Positions 9,540-19,993 of a stretch of 64,000 nucleotides of DNA are shown here, in pieces (position 1 is the stretch's first letter; each line of letters opens with the position of its first letter). A program made the translations under genes and the position numbers. The notes beneath the pieces were generated by a model. It saw nothing but the letters and a program-made list of their open reading frames with translations, searched no databases and was not told where the DNA came from. Source of the stretch: Azospirillum oryzae (lineage in GTDB: Bacteria; Pseudomonadota; Alphaproteobacteria; Azospirillales; Azospirillaceae); NCBI RefSeq assembly GCF_900177515.1, contig NZ_FXAK01000009.1, forward strand, positions 662,301-726,300, read 5' to 3'.

Positions 9540-10690
9540 CGTATGACTCCTTCGCGCCGCAGGGAGGCGATCCTCGCGCCGCCATAGCCGATTTCAGCGA
9601 GCACGCACGCGGCGTCGGCACCCAGACCGGGCGCCGGAGCGGAGACATCGAGCGGAATCATGCGTCCCGGCATCGCGACGGCGACGATGTCCGGCCCGTT
9701 GCCCGGCAGCCTCCCGATGACGCCGCGTTGCTGGAAATGCTCGCTGCAAACCGCCTCCTCCGGTTCGAGGGCGACGGAGTAGGGAACATCGGTCGCGCCG
9801 AACGCCCGCTCCCAGAAGGCGAGATCGCGCGCACCGATTTCGTTTTCGACCAGCGCCGTCAAGTCATCGTCGCTGCGGCCGGCCTCCGTGCCGACCGGCT
9901 TGCCGCAGGCCTGCCAGAACGGTGGCCAGAATTTCTCCTCCACGAGCCCCAAGGCGATGCGCTTTCCGTCGGCGGTCGTGAAGACGCCGCTGCCGGCGAA
10001 CAGGTGGCGCCAGCGCCGACCGTCGATCGGGTCGGCAAGATAGTCGGCGAAACGGACCTGCCCCATGTGGAGCATGGCCTCGGCGATCGAAAGGTCGATG
10101 TAGGCGCCCTCCCCTCTGCCTTCCGCCGCCCGGTCGCGCCTGCGCAACGCGGCGAGGATGTTGATCGTCGCGTAGAGGGCAGCCGCCAAATCACCGATCG
10201 GCAGGCCGCTCCGGCTGGCTTGGACGCCGACCTGCCCCGGAATGGAGAGTCCGCCCGCGGCCGCCACATAGTTGACGTCGTGCCCCGGACGCCTGCACCA
10301 GGGACCATCCTGGCCGAAGCCGGAGATCGACACATAGACCAGACCGGCGTTCATCGCGCGGGCCGCCTCATACCCGAACCCCAAGCGCTCCGCCACGCCG
10401 GGACGAAATCCCTCCAGCAGAACGTCGGCGCCGCCGATCAGATCACGCAGAACCGCAAGACCGGAAGGCGCCTTCAGATCGAGCGCGATGCTTCGCTTCC
10501 CGCGATTGATCAGCGTAAAGGCGGCCGGCATGACGTCGCGAAAATAATCGCCGGTTGGCACTTCGATCTTGATCACATCCGCGCCGAGATCCGCGAGCAT
10601 CATGCTGCAGAAGGGGCCCGGCAGCAGCCAGGACATGTCAAGAACGCGGACGCCGGCAAGGGGCCGGTCTTTTGTCGAGGACTCGTTCAT
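9536..10690 (-). CDS. Family III CoA-transferase/alpha-methylacyl-CoA racemase-like
   Basis: 384 residues starting MNESSTKDRPLAGVRVLDMSW. It keeps the Rossmann start, DVLLEGFRPGVAERLG and GQDGPWCRRPGHDVNY. The His and Asp in GHDVNY, together with the later Asp in LPIGDLAAAL, match the His/Asp proton-transfer pair of alpha-methylacyl-CoA racemases rather than the simple transferase pattern of the two other family members here. It may therefore invert a 2-methyl branch in an acyl-CoA. It is the first gene of a coupled unit (ATGA overlap with the next gene). Some transferases also carry His here, so the racemase role is an inference. Confidence 0.82.
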   Translation of the reverse strand: MNESSTKDRPLAGVRVLDMSWLLPGPFCSMMLADLGADVIKIEVPTGDYFRDVMPAAFTLINRGKRSIALDLKAPSGLAVLRDLIGGADVLLEGFRPGVAERLGFGYEAARAMNAGLVYVSISGFGQDGPWCRRPGHDVNYVAAAGGLSIPGQVGVQASRSGLPIGDLAAALYATINILAALRRRDRAAEGRGEGAYIDLSIAEAMLHMGQVRFADYLADPIDGRRWRHLFAGSGVFTTADGKRIALGLVEEKFWPPFWQACGKPVGTEAGRSDDDLTALVENEIGARDLAFWERAFGATDVPYSVALEPEEAVCSEHFQQRGVIGRLPGNGPDIVAVAMPGRMIPLDVSAPAPGLGADAACVLAEIGYGGARIASLRREGVIR

Positions 10691-11023
10691 GGATTACCGC
10701 TCACCTGTTCAGGAAATTGACGCATTCGTCATGGGTCACGCTGGAACGTCGGCGATATCGGGCGCCTTCAAACAGCCCGCCATATCTTTATTTGCGTGAA
10801 GAGGACACAGCGCGCCTATATCTTCCGCTGCGGTACGCCTCATCAGAATAGATACAGAATTCTTCTGCCTATTCATCAAGCGCAGAAGAGAAGCTACACC
10901 CGGATTTTATGTTTGCGATACCAATTTTCAGCAATATCAGCCATTCAAGGAACGGATAGCGAAAGCCTCCGACGTCTCCACCTTTGCGCGGCGTGTTGAC
11001 CGGCAACGGGAAGGCCGGCGCCG
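10691..11023. other. Intergenic, promoter side of the CoA-transferase unit
   Basis: This 333-bp stretch separates the first gene of the minus-strand CoA-transferase unit from the end of the LysR gene, also on the minus strand. It should hold the promoter of the 10690 gene. I see no clear inverted repeat, RNA gene or conserved reading frame. Confidence 0.4.
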
Positions 11024-11935
11024 TCACCGACGGGAAAGCCTCCGCAGAATCGCCGTGACGCGCCCGGCGACGTCGCGGGACGCTCGGCTCAAAGGTTGTT
11101 GTCCAGTCATCAGGACCGCATGGCGATTGAAACAGGGATTCCGGAGCACGCTGCTGGCCAAAAGACCTTCGCGCTCCTCGACCGCGAAGGTATGCGGCGC
11201 CTTGAGTATGTAGCAGCCGCAATTCAGCACCAGTTCCCTTTGGGCAAGGATGGAGTCCACCTCGGCGATGATCGAGAGTTTGAGCTTCATCCGTTTCGCA
11301 ACGGCTTCGACGACCATCCTGAGGCCGTTCGGAATCGCCGGCAGGACCAGGGGAATTCCGGCGAGCTGCGGGAAATCGATCTCCGGTGGCAGGGTCCATC
11401 CGGCGGCGCGGCCGGCCAGAACCAGCCGCGAACTCAGCATCAGCGCACCGCCTTTCGGCGGATGCTCATGCGGCTTGTCGTCGGTGCCGTACTTGCTGGC
11501 GATGCCCAGATCCAGGGTGCCATCCGACAGCCATCGCTCGATCTGTTCGCTGAAGCCTTCATAAACGCGCAGACGGATTCCCGGCCGGTCGCGCAACAGT
11601 TGATTGAGCAGATCGGGAAGGACCGAGGGGATCAGCGAAGGCGGCAGACCGATCGAGACATTCCCGTTCGGAAGGCGGCCGAAAGCCCTCAGATCCTCCG
11701 AAATCTGCTCGAAGTCGCGCAGTAGGGCTTGTGCCTTGCCCAGCGCCTCCTGACCGAGTTCCGACAGCGTCGCCCCGCGTCCGGTCCGGTAGAAAAGCGG
11801 ACCGCCCCACTCCTCTTCCAGTTCCGAGATGATCCGGCTCACCGTCGGCTGCGCCAACCCGAGCGCGCCGGCGGCCTTCGTGAAGCTCCCCAATTCGGCC
11901 GCGTGCGTGAAGATGCGCAGATGTTCGAGGTTCAT
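11024..11935 (-). CDS. LysR-family transcriptional regulator
   Basis: About 303 residues from the start MNLEHLRIFTHAAELGSFTK. The open frame extends 13 codons upstream, but the helix-turn-helix pattern fits the internal Met. The N-terminal winged helix (KAAGALGLAQPTVSRIISELE) is followed by a type 2 periplasmic-binding-like effector domain (GNVSIGLPPSLIP, GIRLRVYEGFSEQIERWL, LDLGIASKYG). It is divergent from the TauD-type dioxygenase gene with a 146-bp shared promoter region, the classic LysR arrangement. It therefore probably controls that gene and its own synthesis in response to a pathway metabolite. Wider control of the cluster is possible but not shown. Confidence 0.9.
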   Translation of the reverse strand: MNLEHLRIFTHAAELGSFTKAAGALGLAQPTVSRIISELEEEWGGPLFYRTGRGATLSELGQEALGKAQALLRDFEQISEDLRAFGRLPNGNVSIGLPPSLIPSVLPDLLNQLLRDRPGIRLRVYEGFSEQIERWLSDGTLDLGIASKYGTDDKPHEHPPKGGALMLSSRLVLAGRAAGWTLPPEIDFPQLAGIPLVLPAIPNGLRMVVEAVAKRMKLKLSIIAEVDSILAQRELVLNCGCYILKAPHTFAVEEREGLLASSVLRNPCFNRHAVLMTGQQPLSRASRDVAGRVTAILRRLSRR

Positions 11936-12081
11936 GGTCAATCCATCTGGCAATCGGATAACTGATATTGGCAACGTGCTGTGGACGGATTGTCGGCGGC
12001 CGTTATCATCCGGTCATTCCTTGGATAAGAAACCCAGAGGCACGGATCGCCCAGGGTAATAAGGAACATGGGGAATTGGAA
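11936..12081. promoter_or_regulatory. Divergent LysR/dioxygenase promoter region
   Basis: The region between the two divergent starts has an AT-rich core around 11945-11975 with the related elements GGCAATCGGAT and GATATTGGCAAC, which could be a LysR box pair. No exact T-N11-A site can be assigned with confidence. A ribosome site (AAGGAAC..GGGG) precedes the dioxygenase ATG. Confidence 0.4.
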
Positions 12082-12984
12082 ATGCAAACCGGGTTTAACA
12101 TCGACACCGACCAGCCGGTTCGGCGGATGCCAGGACTGCAGGTCAACGACATCTCGGATGTCCTCGGCGCCGAGATCATCGGACTTGACGTCACGAATGA
12201 CGCGGTGGAGGCCGAGTGGGATCGGATCCAGGCCCTCCTCCGCAACCGTCATGTCCTGGTGTTCCGCAACCAGGAACTGACGGAAGCCGGTCTGGAAAAA
12301 TTCGCCCGGCGCTTCGGCGATCTGGAACGGTCGGTGACGCAGCGGGCGGACGGGACCATCGCACCGCCTGTCCACATGATCACCAATCTCGACGCCGAGG
12401 GAAAGCCGTCGCGTACCCCCTACGTCAATTCCAACTATTTCTGGCACAGCGATCGGGCGTTCTTTCCCACCGGTTCGGCGATGGTTCTTCTGTACGGGGT
12501 GGAAATGCCGCCCGGCGGCGGGGGCGACACGCAGTTCGCCAACATGATCCTGGCCTATGAGGGGCTGTCCGACGCGGACAAGGCGCTGGTCGCCAACCTG
12601 CGCGTCCTGCACAGCTTCGAACATATGCGCGAGACGCTGATGAAGCGGCCGCTGTCCGAGTTGGAACGGAGCGTGGCGCCGCCGCCCTCGCTGCATCCGC
12701 TGGTGCGCACGGATCCGGTGACCGGCCGCAAATCGCTGTTGCTGGGCATGTATGCCTGCGAAATCGACGGGATGCCGCGCGACGAGGGACGCGCCCTGCT
12801 GAAGCGTCTCGAAGAGCACGCGACCCGGCCGGATTTCGTCTACACGCACAGATGGCAGGAGCGGGATTTCATCATCTGGGACAACCTGTGCCTGATGCAC
12901 AGGGCGCTGCCCAATTTCGAGATGGATAAACACCGGCGCATCATGATGCGTTGTGGCGTCACCAGCACGGCGATCATTCGGTGA
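12082..12984 (+). CDS. TauD/TfdA-family Fe(II)/2-oxoglutarate dioxygenase
   Basis: About 300 residues from the ATG at 12082 (MQTGFNIDTDQPVRRMPG), preferred over the longer open frame because the family starts near this point. The facial-triad HxD is in FWHSDRAFF, and the distal His is in LCLMHRALPNF, followed by a basic DKHRRIMMR segment that binds 2-oxoglutarate. The VLVFRNQ motif near residue 55 is also typical. These enzymes hydroxylate a small substrate using O2 and 2-oxoglutarate, often releasing sulfite, an aldehyde or a phenol. The divergent LysR gene probably controls it. The substrate is unknown; 2,4-D or taurine are only family examples. Confidence 0.9.
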   Translation: MQTGFNIDTDQPVRRMPGLQVNDISDVLGAEIIGLDVTNDAVEAEWDRIQALLRNRHVLVFRNQELTEAGLEKFARRFGDLERSVTQRADGTIAPPVHMITNLDAEGKPSRTPYVNSNYFWHSDRAFFPTGSAMVLLYGVEMPPGGGGDTQFANMILAYEGLSDADKALVANLRVLHSFEHMRETLMKRPLSELERSVAPPPSLHPLVRTDPVTGRKSLLLGMYACEIDGMPRDEGRALLKRLEEHATRPDFVYTHRWQERDFIIWDNLCLMHRALPNFEMDKHRRIMMRCGVTSTAIIR

Positions 12985-13055
12985 GCTGTACCGCGCGCCG
13001 CGAACAGCCGGGCATTCACCTTGATGGTCCGGCTTGACTCCCCGCAAAACGCTGC

Positions 13056-13069
13056 CCTAAATGGTCTGA
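13056..13069. promoter_or_regulatory. Shared CCTAAATGGTCTGA motif, copy 1
   Basis: This 14-base sequence occurs again exactly at 15727-15740, upstream of the ABC binding protein. Here it lies 75 bp before the GTG start of the amidohydrolase. The core TGGTCTGA resembles a half or imperfect copy of the TGGTNNNACCA operator of FadR-type regulators. Shared placement before two cluster genes suggests a common regulator. Confidence 0.4.
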
Positions 13070-13143
13070 TAATAAAGCAGCCGTCCACTGGCCCAAGGCG
13101 CCGGCCTGAAGTCATCGCGACGGCTCATCCAGAGGAGGAGACC

Positions 13144-14157
13144 GTGAGTTCACGGACAGGCAGCGTCGCTATTCCTGCGGCTTATGCCCCCGAACCGATC
13201 ATTCTGCCCGATCTACCCGTCGTCGATGCACATTTCCATCTCTGGAACCTGATGGGCTTCGACTATTTCGCGCCGGATTTTCTTCAGGACGTCGAAGCCG
13301 GTCACAAGGTCGAGGCCAGCGTCTATGTCGAATGCGACATGGGCTACTCCGACCATCCCGACCCCGATTTCCGGCCGGTCGGCGAGGTGTTCCATGTGTT
13401 GCGGCAGATCGAGTTGGCACGGGACGCCGAGCACCGGCTGGCCGCCGGGATCATCGGCAGCGCCAATCTCATGCTCGCAGAGAAGGTGGCACCGGTTCTC
13501 GAAGCGCAGATCGAGGCCGGCAAAGGACGCGTCCGCGGTATCCGCACGAGGATCGCGTGGGACCCGGATCCGGTTGCCGGCTATGGCGGCCGTACCGATT
13601 TTCCGCAGGAAAACATCGTCCGGACGCAAGCCTTCCTGGATGGGGCAAAGCGCGTAGAGAGGCTCGGACTGATCCTGGAGACGTTCGGCTTCCATACACA
13701 GCTCGCCGACCTGCGGCGCGTGGCGGTCCAATGTCCCGACCTGACGATCGTTCTGAACCATCTCGGCGGGCCGCTCGGCGTCGGGCGCTATGCCGAACGG
13801 CAGGACGACGTCTTCAGGGACTGGTCCGCCGGACTCCGCGCGATCGCCGAACTCCCGAACGTCTTCATTAAGCTCAGCGGCGTCGGCGTCACGCGGCTGG
13901 GTCTGGGCTTCGGCGGCAAAGGCCAGGCCGCCTCATCCGACGCAATCGCGTCCGCCGCGGCCTCTCGCATACGGACGTGCCTCGACACGTTCGGCGCCGG
14001 ACGCTGCATCTTCGGAAGCAACTATCCGGTGGATAAGGTCGTCTCATCCTATCCCGTTCTCTTGAACGGCTATAAGAAGATGCTCGGTGATCTCAGCCGC
14101 GACGAATGCGAGGCCATCTTCTCCGGCAATGCGCGGCGGGTTTACCGCCTGTCCTAA
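13144..14157 (+). CDS. Metal-dependent amidohydrolase/lactonase (amidohydrolase 2 family)
   Basis: About 337 residues from a GTG preceded by a strong AGGAGGAG ribosome site 3 bases away. The TIM-barrel start has HxH in VVDAHFHLW. Later strands carry RGIRTRIAWDP, GLILETFGFH, LTIVLNHLGGP with its conserved His, and the C-terminal FGSNYPVDK. The pattern fits the PF04909 group that includes 2-pyrone-4,6-dicarboxylate lactonase and fuconolactonase-like enzymes, so hydrolysis of a lactone or amide ring is likely. The segment usually written G(T/S)DWP reads GSNYPVD, as in several uncharacterised members. A strong hairpin follows the stop and separates it from a convergent gene. Confidence 0.86.
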   Translation: MSSRTGSVAIPAAYAPEPIILPDLPVVDAHFHLWNLMGFDYFAPDFLQDVEAGHKVEASVYVECDMGYSDHPDPDFRPVGEVFHVLRQIELARDAEHRLAAGIIGSANLMLAEKVAPVLEAQIEAGKGRVRGIRTRIAWDPDPVAGYGGRTDFPQENIVRTQAFLDGAKRVERLGLILETFGFHTQLADLRRVAVQCPDLTIVLNHLGGPLGVGRYAERQDDVFRDWSAGLRAIAELPNVFIKLSGVGVTRLGLGFGGKGQAASSDAIASAAASRIRTCLDTFGAGRCIFGSNYPVDKVVSSYPVLLNGYKKMLGDLSRDECEAIFSGNARRVYRLS

Positions 14158-14183
14158 GTTTACGGCCTGTCGTAAACCATTCG

Positions 14184-14214
14184 AAGCCGGTTCCTTTCAC
14201 AAAGGAACCGGCTT
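14184..14214. terminator. Bidirectional hairpin terminator
   Basis: Two 14-base perfect arms (AAGCCGGTTCCTTT and its complement) enclose a CAC loop. They lie between the convergent amidohydrolase (ends 14157) and the TRAP binding protein (ends 14233). A-rich and T-rich arm ends give short U tracts in both directions, so it can terminate both genes. Confidence 0.8.
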
Positions 14215-14232
14215 TCCGTTGCACCCATCCGC

Positions 14233-15249
14233 TTACCGGCCCAGCGCCTTCAAATACTGCTCGTAAGCCTCGCGCGCCGGAAGCCCGCGAGCGGCGAGCC
14301 TGTTGATGTAGTCGTCCGTGGCGACTTTCAGCCGTTCACCGATGGCGGCCTTGGCTTCCGGGGAAAAGTCGTAGACCTTGATTCCGCCGGCCTTGAACTC
14401 GGTCTTGAGTTCCTCGGTCCATCGATCGACCCACTCGGCAAGCTCCATTTCAACCTTGAGCCCGCAATCCCTCATCGCCTGTTGATTCTTGGGCGACAGC
14501 TTCTTCCAAACCCCGAGGTCGATCGACCAGATGCCCGAGGACGACCCGAAGCTGCCGTTGCCGCTCATCGACTTGACGACTTCGTTGAGTTTGTAGGGCT
14601 TGACGCTCGCCAGAGGCAGCAACGAGCCGTCGACCGTGCCCTGCTGCACACCCAGGTATACATCGCCCGTCGACATTTCGACCGCCCTGGCGCCCAGCGC
14701 GTTGACGGTGACGATAAGCGAACCGCCGCCGGCACTGAGCTTCTTGCGGTTGATCTTCTCGAGCGTGTCGAAAGGCTCCGACCTCGAAAGCAGCTGATAC
14801 ACTGGGAAGACGTTGATCAACAACGGATAAAGGCGGCTTCTGGTGAATTCCTGCGAAAGCAGCCCACCACTGTCTAGGGCCTTCCGGTTCGCCTTCGTCA
14901 TCTCGACGACCGTGTCTCCCATTTGCGGAAGCATGGGAATACCGTTGAGCGGCAGTTTATCGGTCTGCGCACTGACGATAATATAGGCGATGTCGGCAAG
15001 CCCGTCATTCACGGCTTTGAGTGACTCGAAGAAACCGGCGATCTGGCCCGAAGGGAAGTATTTGAAATCGATCTCACCGTTGGACGCCCCTTTCACGCAG
15101 GCCATCCAGGGGTCCGCTGCCTGGGACGAGCCCCAGTGACTGGGCGGAAGATTGGTCGATACCGTAAGCGTTTCCGCTTTCGCCACAACAGCCGATAGAG
15201 CCATCGAGCAAGCCAGTATGCTGCCGGCTAGAATTCCAAACCTTTTCAT
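14233..15249 (-). CDS. TRAP-type solute-binding protein (DctP family), orphan paralogue
   Basis: 338 residues with a signal peptide (MKRFGILAGSILACSMALSA..AKA) and the same architecture as the protein at 7277-8293: STNLPPSHWGSS, KYFPSGQIAG, PVYQLLSRSEPFDTLEKI, LGVQQGTVDGSLL and the same YLKALGR end. It captures an organic anion for a TRAP permease not present in the window. A GGAAGGAAG ribosome site precedes the ATG. A palindromic TGGTTCGACCA lies about 170 bp upstream. Equal length and many identical blocks show duplication within the cluster. The two copies may bind related substrates or different stereoisomers. Confidence 0.9.
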   Translation of the reverse strand: MKRFGILAGSILACSMALSAVVAKAETLTVSTNLPPSHWGSSQAADPWMACVKGASNGEIDFKYFPSGQIAGFFESLKAVNDGLADIAYIIVSAQTDKLPLNGIPMLPQMGDTVVEMTKANRKALDSGGLLSQEFTRSRLYPLLINVFPVYQLLSRSEPFDTLEKINRKKLSAGGGSLIVTVNALGARAVEMSTGDVYLGVQQGTVDGSLLPLASVKPYKLNEVVKSMSGNGSFGSSSGIWSIDLGVWKKLSPKNQQAMRDCGLKVEMELAEWVDRWTEELKTEFKAGGIKVYDFSPEAKAAIGERLKVATDDYINRLAARGLPAREAYEQYLKALGR

Positions 15250-15415
15250 GGATGCTTCCTTCCCCTGGAGCCGATGCCAAGCCGGCCTCCGATTGTTGAT
15301 GCGGGTCAGGCAGTGGGGGCTCCCCGGATCATTGATCCGGCCATCCTCACTCTCCGCACGCCTTTCTAGTCATGATCCACCGAAATAGAACAGCGCCACC
15401 GCCCCCTTGTCAACA

Positions 15416-15431
15416 ATTTGGTTCGACCATT
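15416..15431. promoter_or_regulatory. FadR/GntR-type operator TGGTTCGACCA
   Basis: The palindrome TGGT-TCG-ACCA sits inside ATTTGGTTCGACCATT. It fits the known TGGTNNNACCA half-site spacing of FadR-type GntR proteins and nearly repeats the site at 1614-1630. It lies about 170 bp upstream of the minus-strand TRAP gene. Confidence 0.45.
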
Positions 15432-15726
15432 ACTTCCTCGGGAACCCCCCCCTCGCCCCCATCAAGCATCCTTGTGGTCGCTAAAAAGTCAGCCTTGTAT
15501 CCAGGCGACAGTTCCTCGCGTGCAATTTCGGGATTTTTGGATTTGGGCCATTGGTAGATTGCTCGATACACGAATAATGTGGCTTTGGAAACGCAATGGT
15601 GAGGCTTGATGCCAAGCCAACCTCCCGCGTCACGCTTCGCCTTTAAATCACCAAGGTAGAGGAGGTCATCGAGGTCTCGCAGGAAACCTTCGGTGGCTGT
15701 GTCGTCACGACCGGGTCGTGAAACCG

Positions 15727-15784
15727 CCTAAATGGTCTGACGTTTTCTATTGACTGCACACCGCGTTTTCCAATAAGGTCTGAC
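15727..15784. promoter_or_regulatory. Two GGTCTGAC sites upstream of ABC binding protein
   Basis: CCTAAATGGTCTGAC starts at 15727 (exact 14-base match to 13056-13069), and a second TAAGGTCTGAC lies at 15774-15784. Their spacing of about 47 bp and their placement 130-190 bp before the ABC binding protein start suggest paired operators. Confidence 0.4.
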
Positions 15785-15915
15785 TATCAGCCTTGCCCAC
15801 AATAAGACTCTCCGCCCTACGGCGCGGGAGCGGAGCAGCTTAAGGAATTCCCGATCGCGTGGCCGCCAGATCGCCGCGCTGCCGCCTGCGCATCCAGCTT
15901 TTGGGGGGAGCTGTC

Positions 15916-17079
15916 ATGACCATCAAGAAAGCTGCATCGACCGTTGCCATCGGACTTGGGCTGTTCGGAGCCCTGCTGACGAACGCGGGGGCCGAGACGC
16001 TGAAGATCGGCGTGATCGCACCGCTGACCGGCGCCGGGGCGCCGCATGGCAATGCGATGGCGCAGGCGGCGAAGATTGCGGCGTCGGAAGCCAACGCCAC
16101 AGGTGGCCTGGATGTCGGCGGCAGGAAATATCAGGTCGACGTCATCGCCTATGACGACCAATACAAAGCGGCCGAGGCGGTCGCCGCCTACAACCGCCTC
16201 GTCAAACAGGACGGCGTCAAATACATGATCCTGCTGAGTTCGGCCAGCACCCTGGCCGTCAAGGACAGCATCGAGAACGACAGGATCGTCGCGATGACGG
16301 CGGCCTTCACGTCGAAGCTAATCGATTCCGAGACGAAATACATTACTTGCCTCAACAGCATACCGCGCAACTACGTTCCGGGCCTGATCGCTTGGCTGAA
16401 GGGCAATCTCAAGGAGCGGTGCGTCGTCACCGTCAACCCTAACGACGAGACCGTCTGGGAGCAGGCGCGGGTGGACGACAAATTCCTGAAGGAAAACGGC
16501 TTCACGATCCTCGGCAACGAACTGTTCGAGCGCACCCAGAAAGAATTTCAGCCGATGCTCCCCAAAGTAATCGGCCTGAATGTCGAAGTCATCAATCTCG
16601 GGGCCACCCAACCCTCGACGGCGGGGCTCATCGTCCGACAGGCGCGTGAACTCGGCTACAAGGGAATTTTCGTCAAGACCGGTTCCCCCGGACCGAAGGA
16701 CATCATGGAGGCCGCCGGCAGCAAGGAAGCGGTCGAGGGCCTGATCTCCATGGCGTTCGCCGATCCTTCGACGCCGGGTTTCCAACGCGTTGCGGCGGAA
16801 TACAAAAAGGCGATTCACCAGGAGCCCAATCAGGTGCTCGCCCCCTACTACGACGCCGCGAACGCCCTTCTGCTTGCCATCCGCAAGGGCGGCGACGTGA
16901 ACGATACGAGCAAGACCGCCAACGCCTTTGCCCAGGTCCTGCCGATGACATCGATTCAAGGCGACGATCTGAACGCCGGACCCGACCGGCAGCTGCTGTC
17001 GCCCATCTATGTTGAAGTCATCAAAGACGGCAACCCGGTCGTCGTCGGCAAAGTGCCGCTCGTCGGCGGCGCTCAATAG
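15916..17079 (+). CDS. ABC transporter substrate-binding protein, branched-chain amino-acid type
   Basis: About 387 residues from the ATG at 15916, with a GGGGGGAG ribosome site 6 bases before it. The ORF can be read 19 codons longer, but the signal peptide (MTIKKAASTVAIGLGLFGAL..AGA) begins here. The mature start TLKIGVIAPLTGAGAPHGNAM is typical of type 1 periplasmic-binding (LivJ-like) proteins. These deliver amino acids, amides, urea or aromatic acids to LivHMGF-type permeases. No permease or ATPase genes are adjacent, so it is an orphan that must use a distant transporter. The monooxygenase gene follows 119 bp downstream on the same strand, hinting that the ligand is its substrate or precursor. 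Confidence 0.9.
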   Translation: MTIKKAASTVAIGLGLFGALLTNAGAETLKIGVIAPLTGAGAPHGNAMAQAAKIAASEANATGGLDVGGRKYQVDVIAYDDQYKAAEAVAAYNRLVKQDGVKYMILLSSASTLAVKDSIENDRIVAMTAAFTSKLIDSETKYITCLNSIPRNYVPGLIAWLKGNLKERCVVTVNPNDETVWEQARVDDKFLKENGFTILGNELFERTQKEFQPMLPKVIGLNVEVINLGATQPSTAGLIVRQARELGYKGIFVKTGSPGPKDIMEAAGSKEAVEGLISMAFADPSTPGFQRVAAEYKKAIHQEPNQVLAPYYDAANALLLAIRKGGDVNDTSKTANAFAQVLPMTSIQGDDLNAGPDRQLLSPIYVEVIKDGNPVVVGKVPLVGGAQ

Positions 17080-17198
17080 CCAGCGACAGGTATTGCTTCC
17101 TGTTCCGCCGTTTCTTGGGCCGAAGAATTGCCCTTTGGGCCGGAGCATTGTCGCCGACGCCGGCGTCACGATGAAAATCAATAAGGACATTCCGAAGC

Positions 17199-19025
<1,827 letters not shown>

Positions 19026-19144
19026 GCAGCTCGACAAAAAATCACTGCACGCTCGCGATTGGGTTCTAAGGACATGTCCCTGAGGCCAAAGCACGGCGCG
19101 TGGAACTGGAATCATCCCGAAAGCGATGCATCCAAGGAGCAAAG

Positions 19145-19993
19145 ATGAGTGCAACGGCATTAGCCAAGCGCACCACCACCACAACCCTTTCCACGCGAAA
19201 AGGTGGTGATCCCATTGTGTGCCTGACCGCCTATTCGGCGCCCATAGCCAAGCTGCTGGACCCCCATGTAGATGTGCTCCTGGTTGGCGATAGCCTGGGC
19301 ATGGTGCTCTATGGCTTCGACAGCACGCTACCAGTGACGCTCGACATGATGATCGCACATGGTGCGGCCGTGGTCCGTGGCTCCACACATGCCTGCGTGA
19401 TCGTCGATCTGCCCTTCGCCAGCTACCAGGAATCGCCGCAGCAAGCCTTCCGCAACGCTGCCCGCGTCCTGGCGGAGACCGGGTGCGCGGCGGTGAAATT
19501 GGAGGGCGGGGTAGAGATGGCCGAAACTGTCGCCTATTTGGTGGCGCGCGGCGTGCCGGTCATGGGGCATGTTGGGTTGACCCCGCAATCGGTCAATACG
19601 CTCGGCGGCTTCCGTGCTCGTGGCCGCAACGCGGAGGAGAGCGAGAGCATTCTTGCCGACGCCAAGGCAATCACCGCTGCGGGCGCCTTCGCACTTGTCG
19701 TAGAAGGAGTGATGGAGCCGCTGGCCGAAGCCATTACCGCGGCGGTGACGGTCCCGACCATCAGCATTGGTGCCTCCGTCGCCTGTGACGGCCAAGTACT
19801 AGTCACCGACGATCTCCTGGGCCTGTTTGCAGACTTCACACCGAAGTTCGTTCGCCGCTATGCCGAGCTTGGCCCGATGGTGACACATGCGGCGGCGACC
19901 TATGCCGAGGATGTTCGGCACCGCCGGTTTCCGGGCCCAGAGCACGTGTTTAGGGTCAAGCGTAAGACACCGCCTTCGGAGATGGCCCCATGA
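19145..19993 (+). CDS. panB: 3-methyl-2-oxobutanoate hydroxymethyltransferase
   Basis: About 282 residues from the ATG at 19145 (MSATALAKRTTTTTLSTRKGG), preceded by an AAGGAG ribosome site. PanB landmarks are CLTAYSAPIAKLLD, LLVGDSLGMVLYG with its metal-binding Asp, DLPFASYQ, AVKLEGG, MGHVGLTPQSVN and SIGASVACDGQVLV. The enzyme adds a hydroxymethyl group from methylene-THF to 2-oxoisovalerate to give ketopantoate, the first pantothenate step. The normal GAG+ID+CDGQ order is intact, so it should be active. It overlaps panD by four bases (ATGA). There is no panC in the window. The cluster setting suggests an accessory copy, perhaps to raise CoA supply for the CoA-dependent catabolism. Confidence 0.93.
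   Translation: MSATALAKRTTTTTLSTRKGGDPIVCLTAYSAPIAKLLDPHVDVLLVGDSLGMVLYGFDSTLPVTLDMMIAHGAAVVRGSTHACVIVDLPFASYQESPQQAFRNAARVLAETGCAAVKLEGGVEMAETVAYLVARGVPVMGHVGLTPQSVNTLGGFRARGRNAEESESILADAKAITAAGAFALVVEGVMEPLAEAITAAVTVPTISIGASVACDGQVLVTDDLLGLFADFTPKFVRRYAELGPMVTHAAATYAEDVRHRRFPGPEHVFRVKRKTPPSEMAP

Larger units (their letters stand above)
15250..15915. other. Divergent intergenic region with candidate operators
   Basis: This 666-bp region lies between the TRAP binding protein (minus) and the ABC binding protein (plus). It holds a palindrome at 15419-15429 and two GGTCTGAC-type sites at 15727-15740 and 15774-15784, annotated separately. No reading frame here has a convincing start and family match, so I treat it as regulatory. 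Confidence 0.5.

Noticed and set aside
8070..10720. Long plus-strand frames opposite the two CoA-transferase-family genes
   Set aside because: The minus-strand proteins carry complete family motifs; the plus-strand text is antisense noise.
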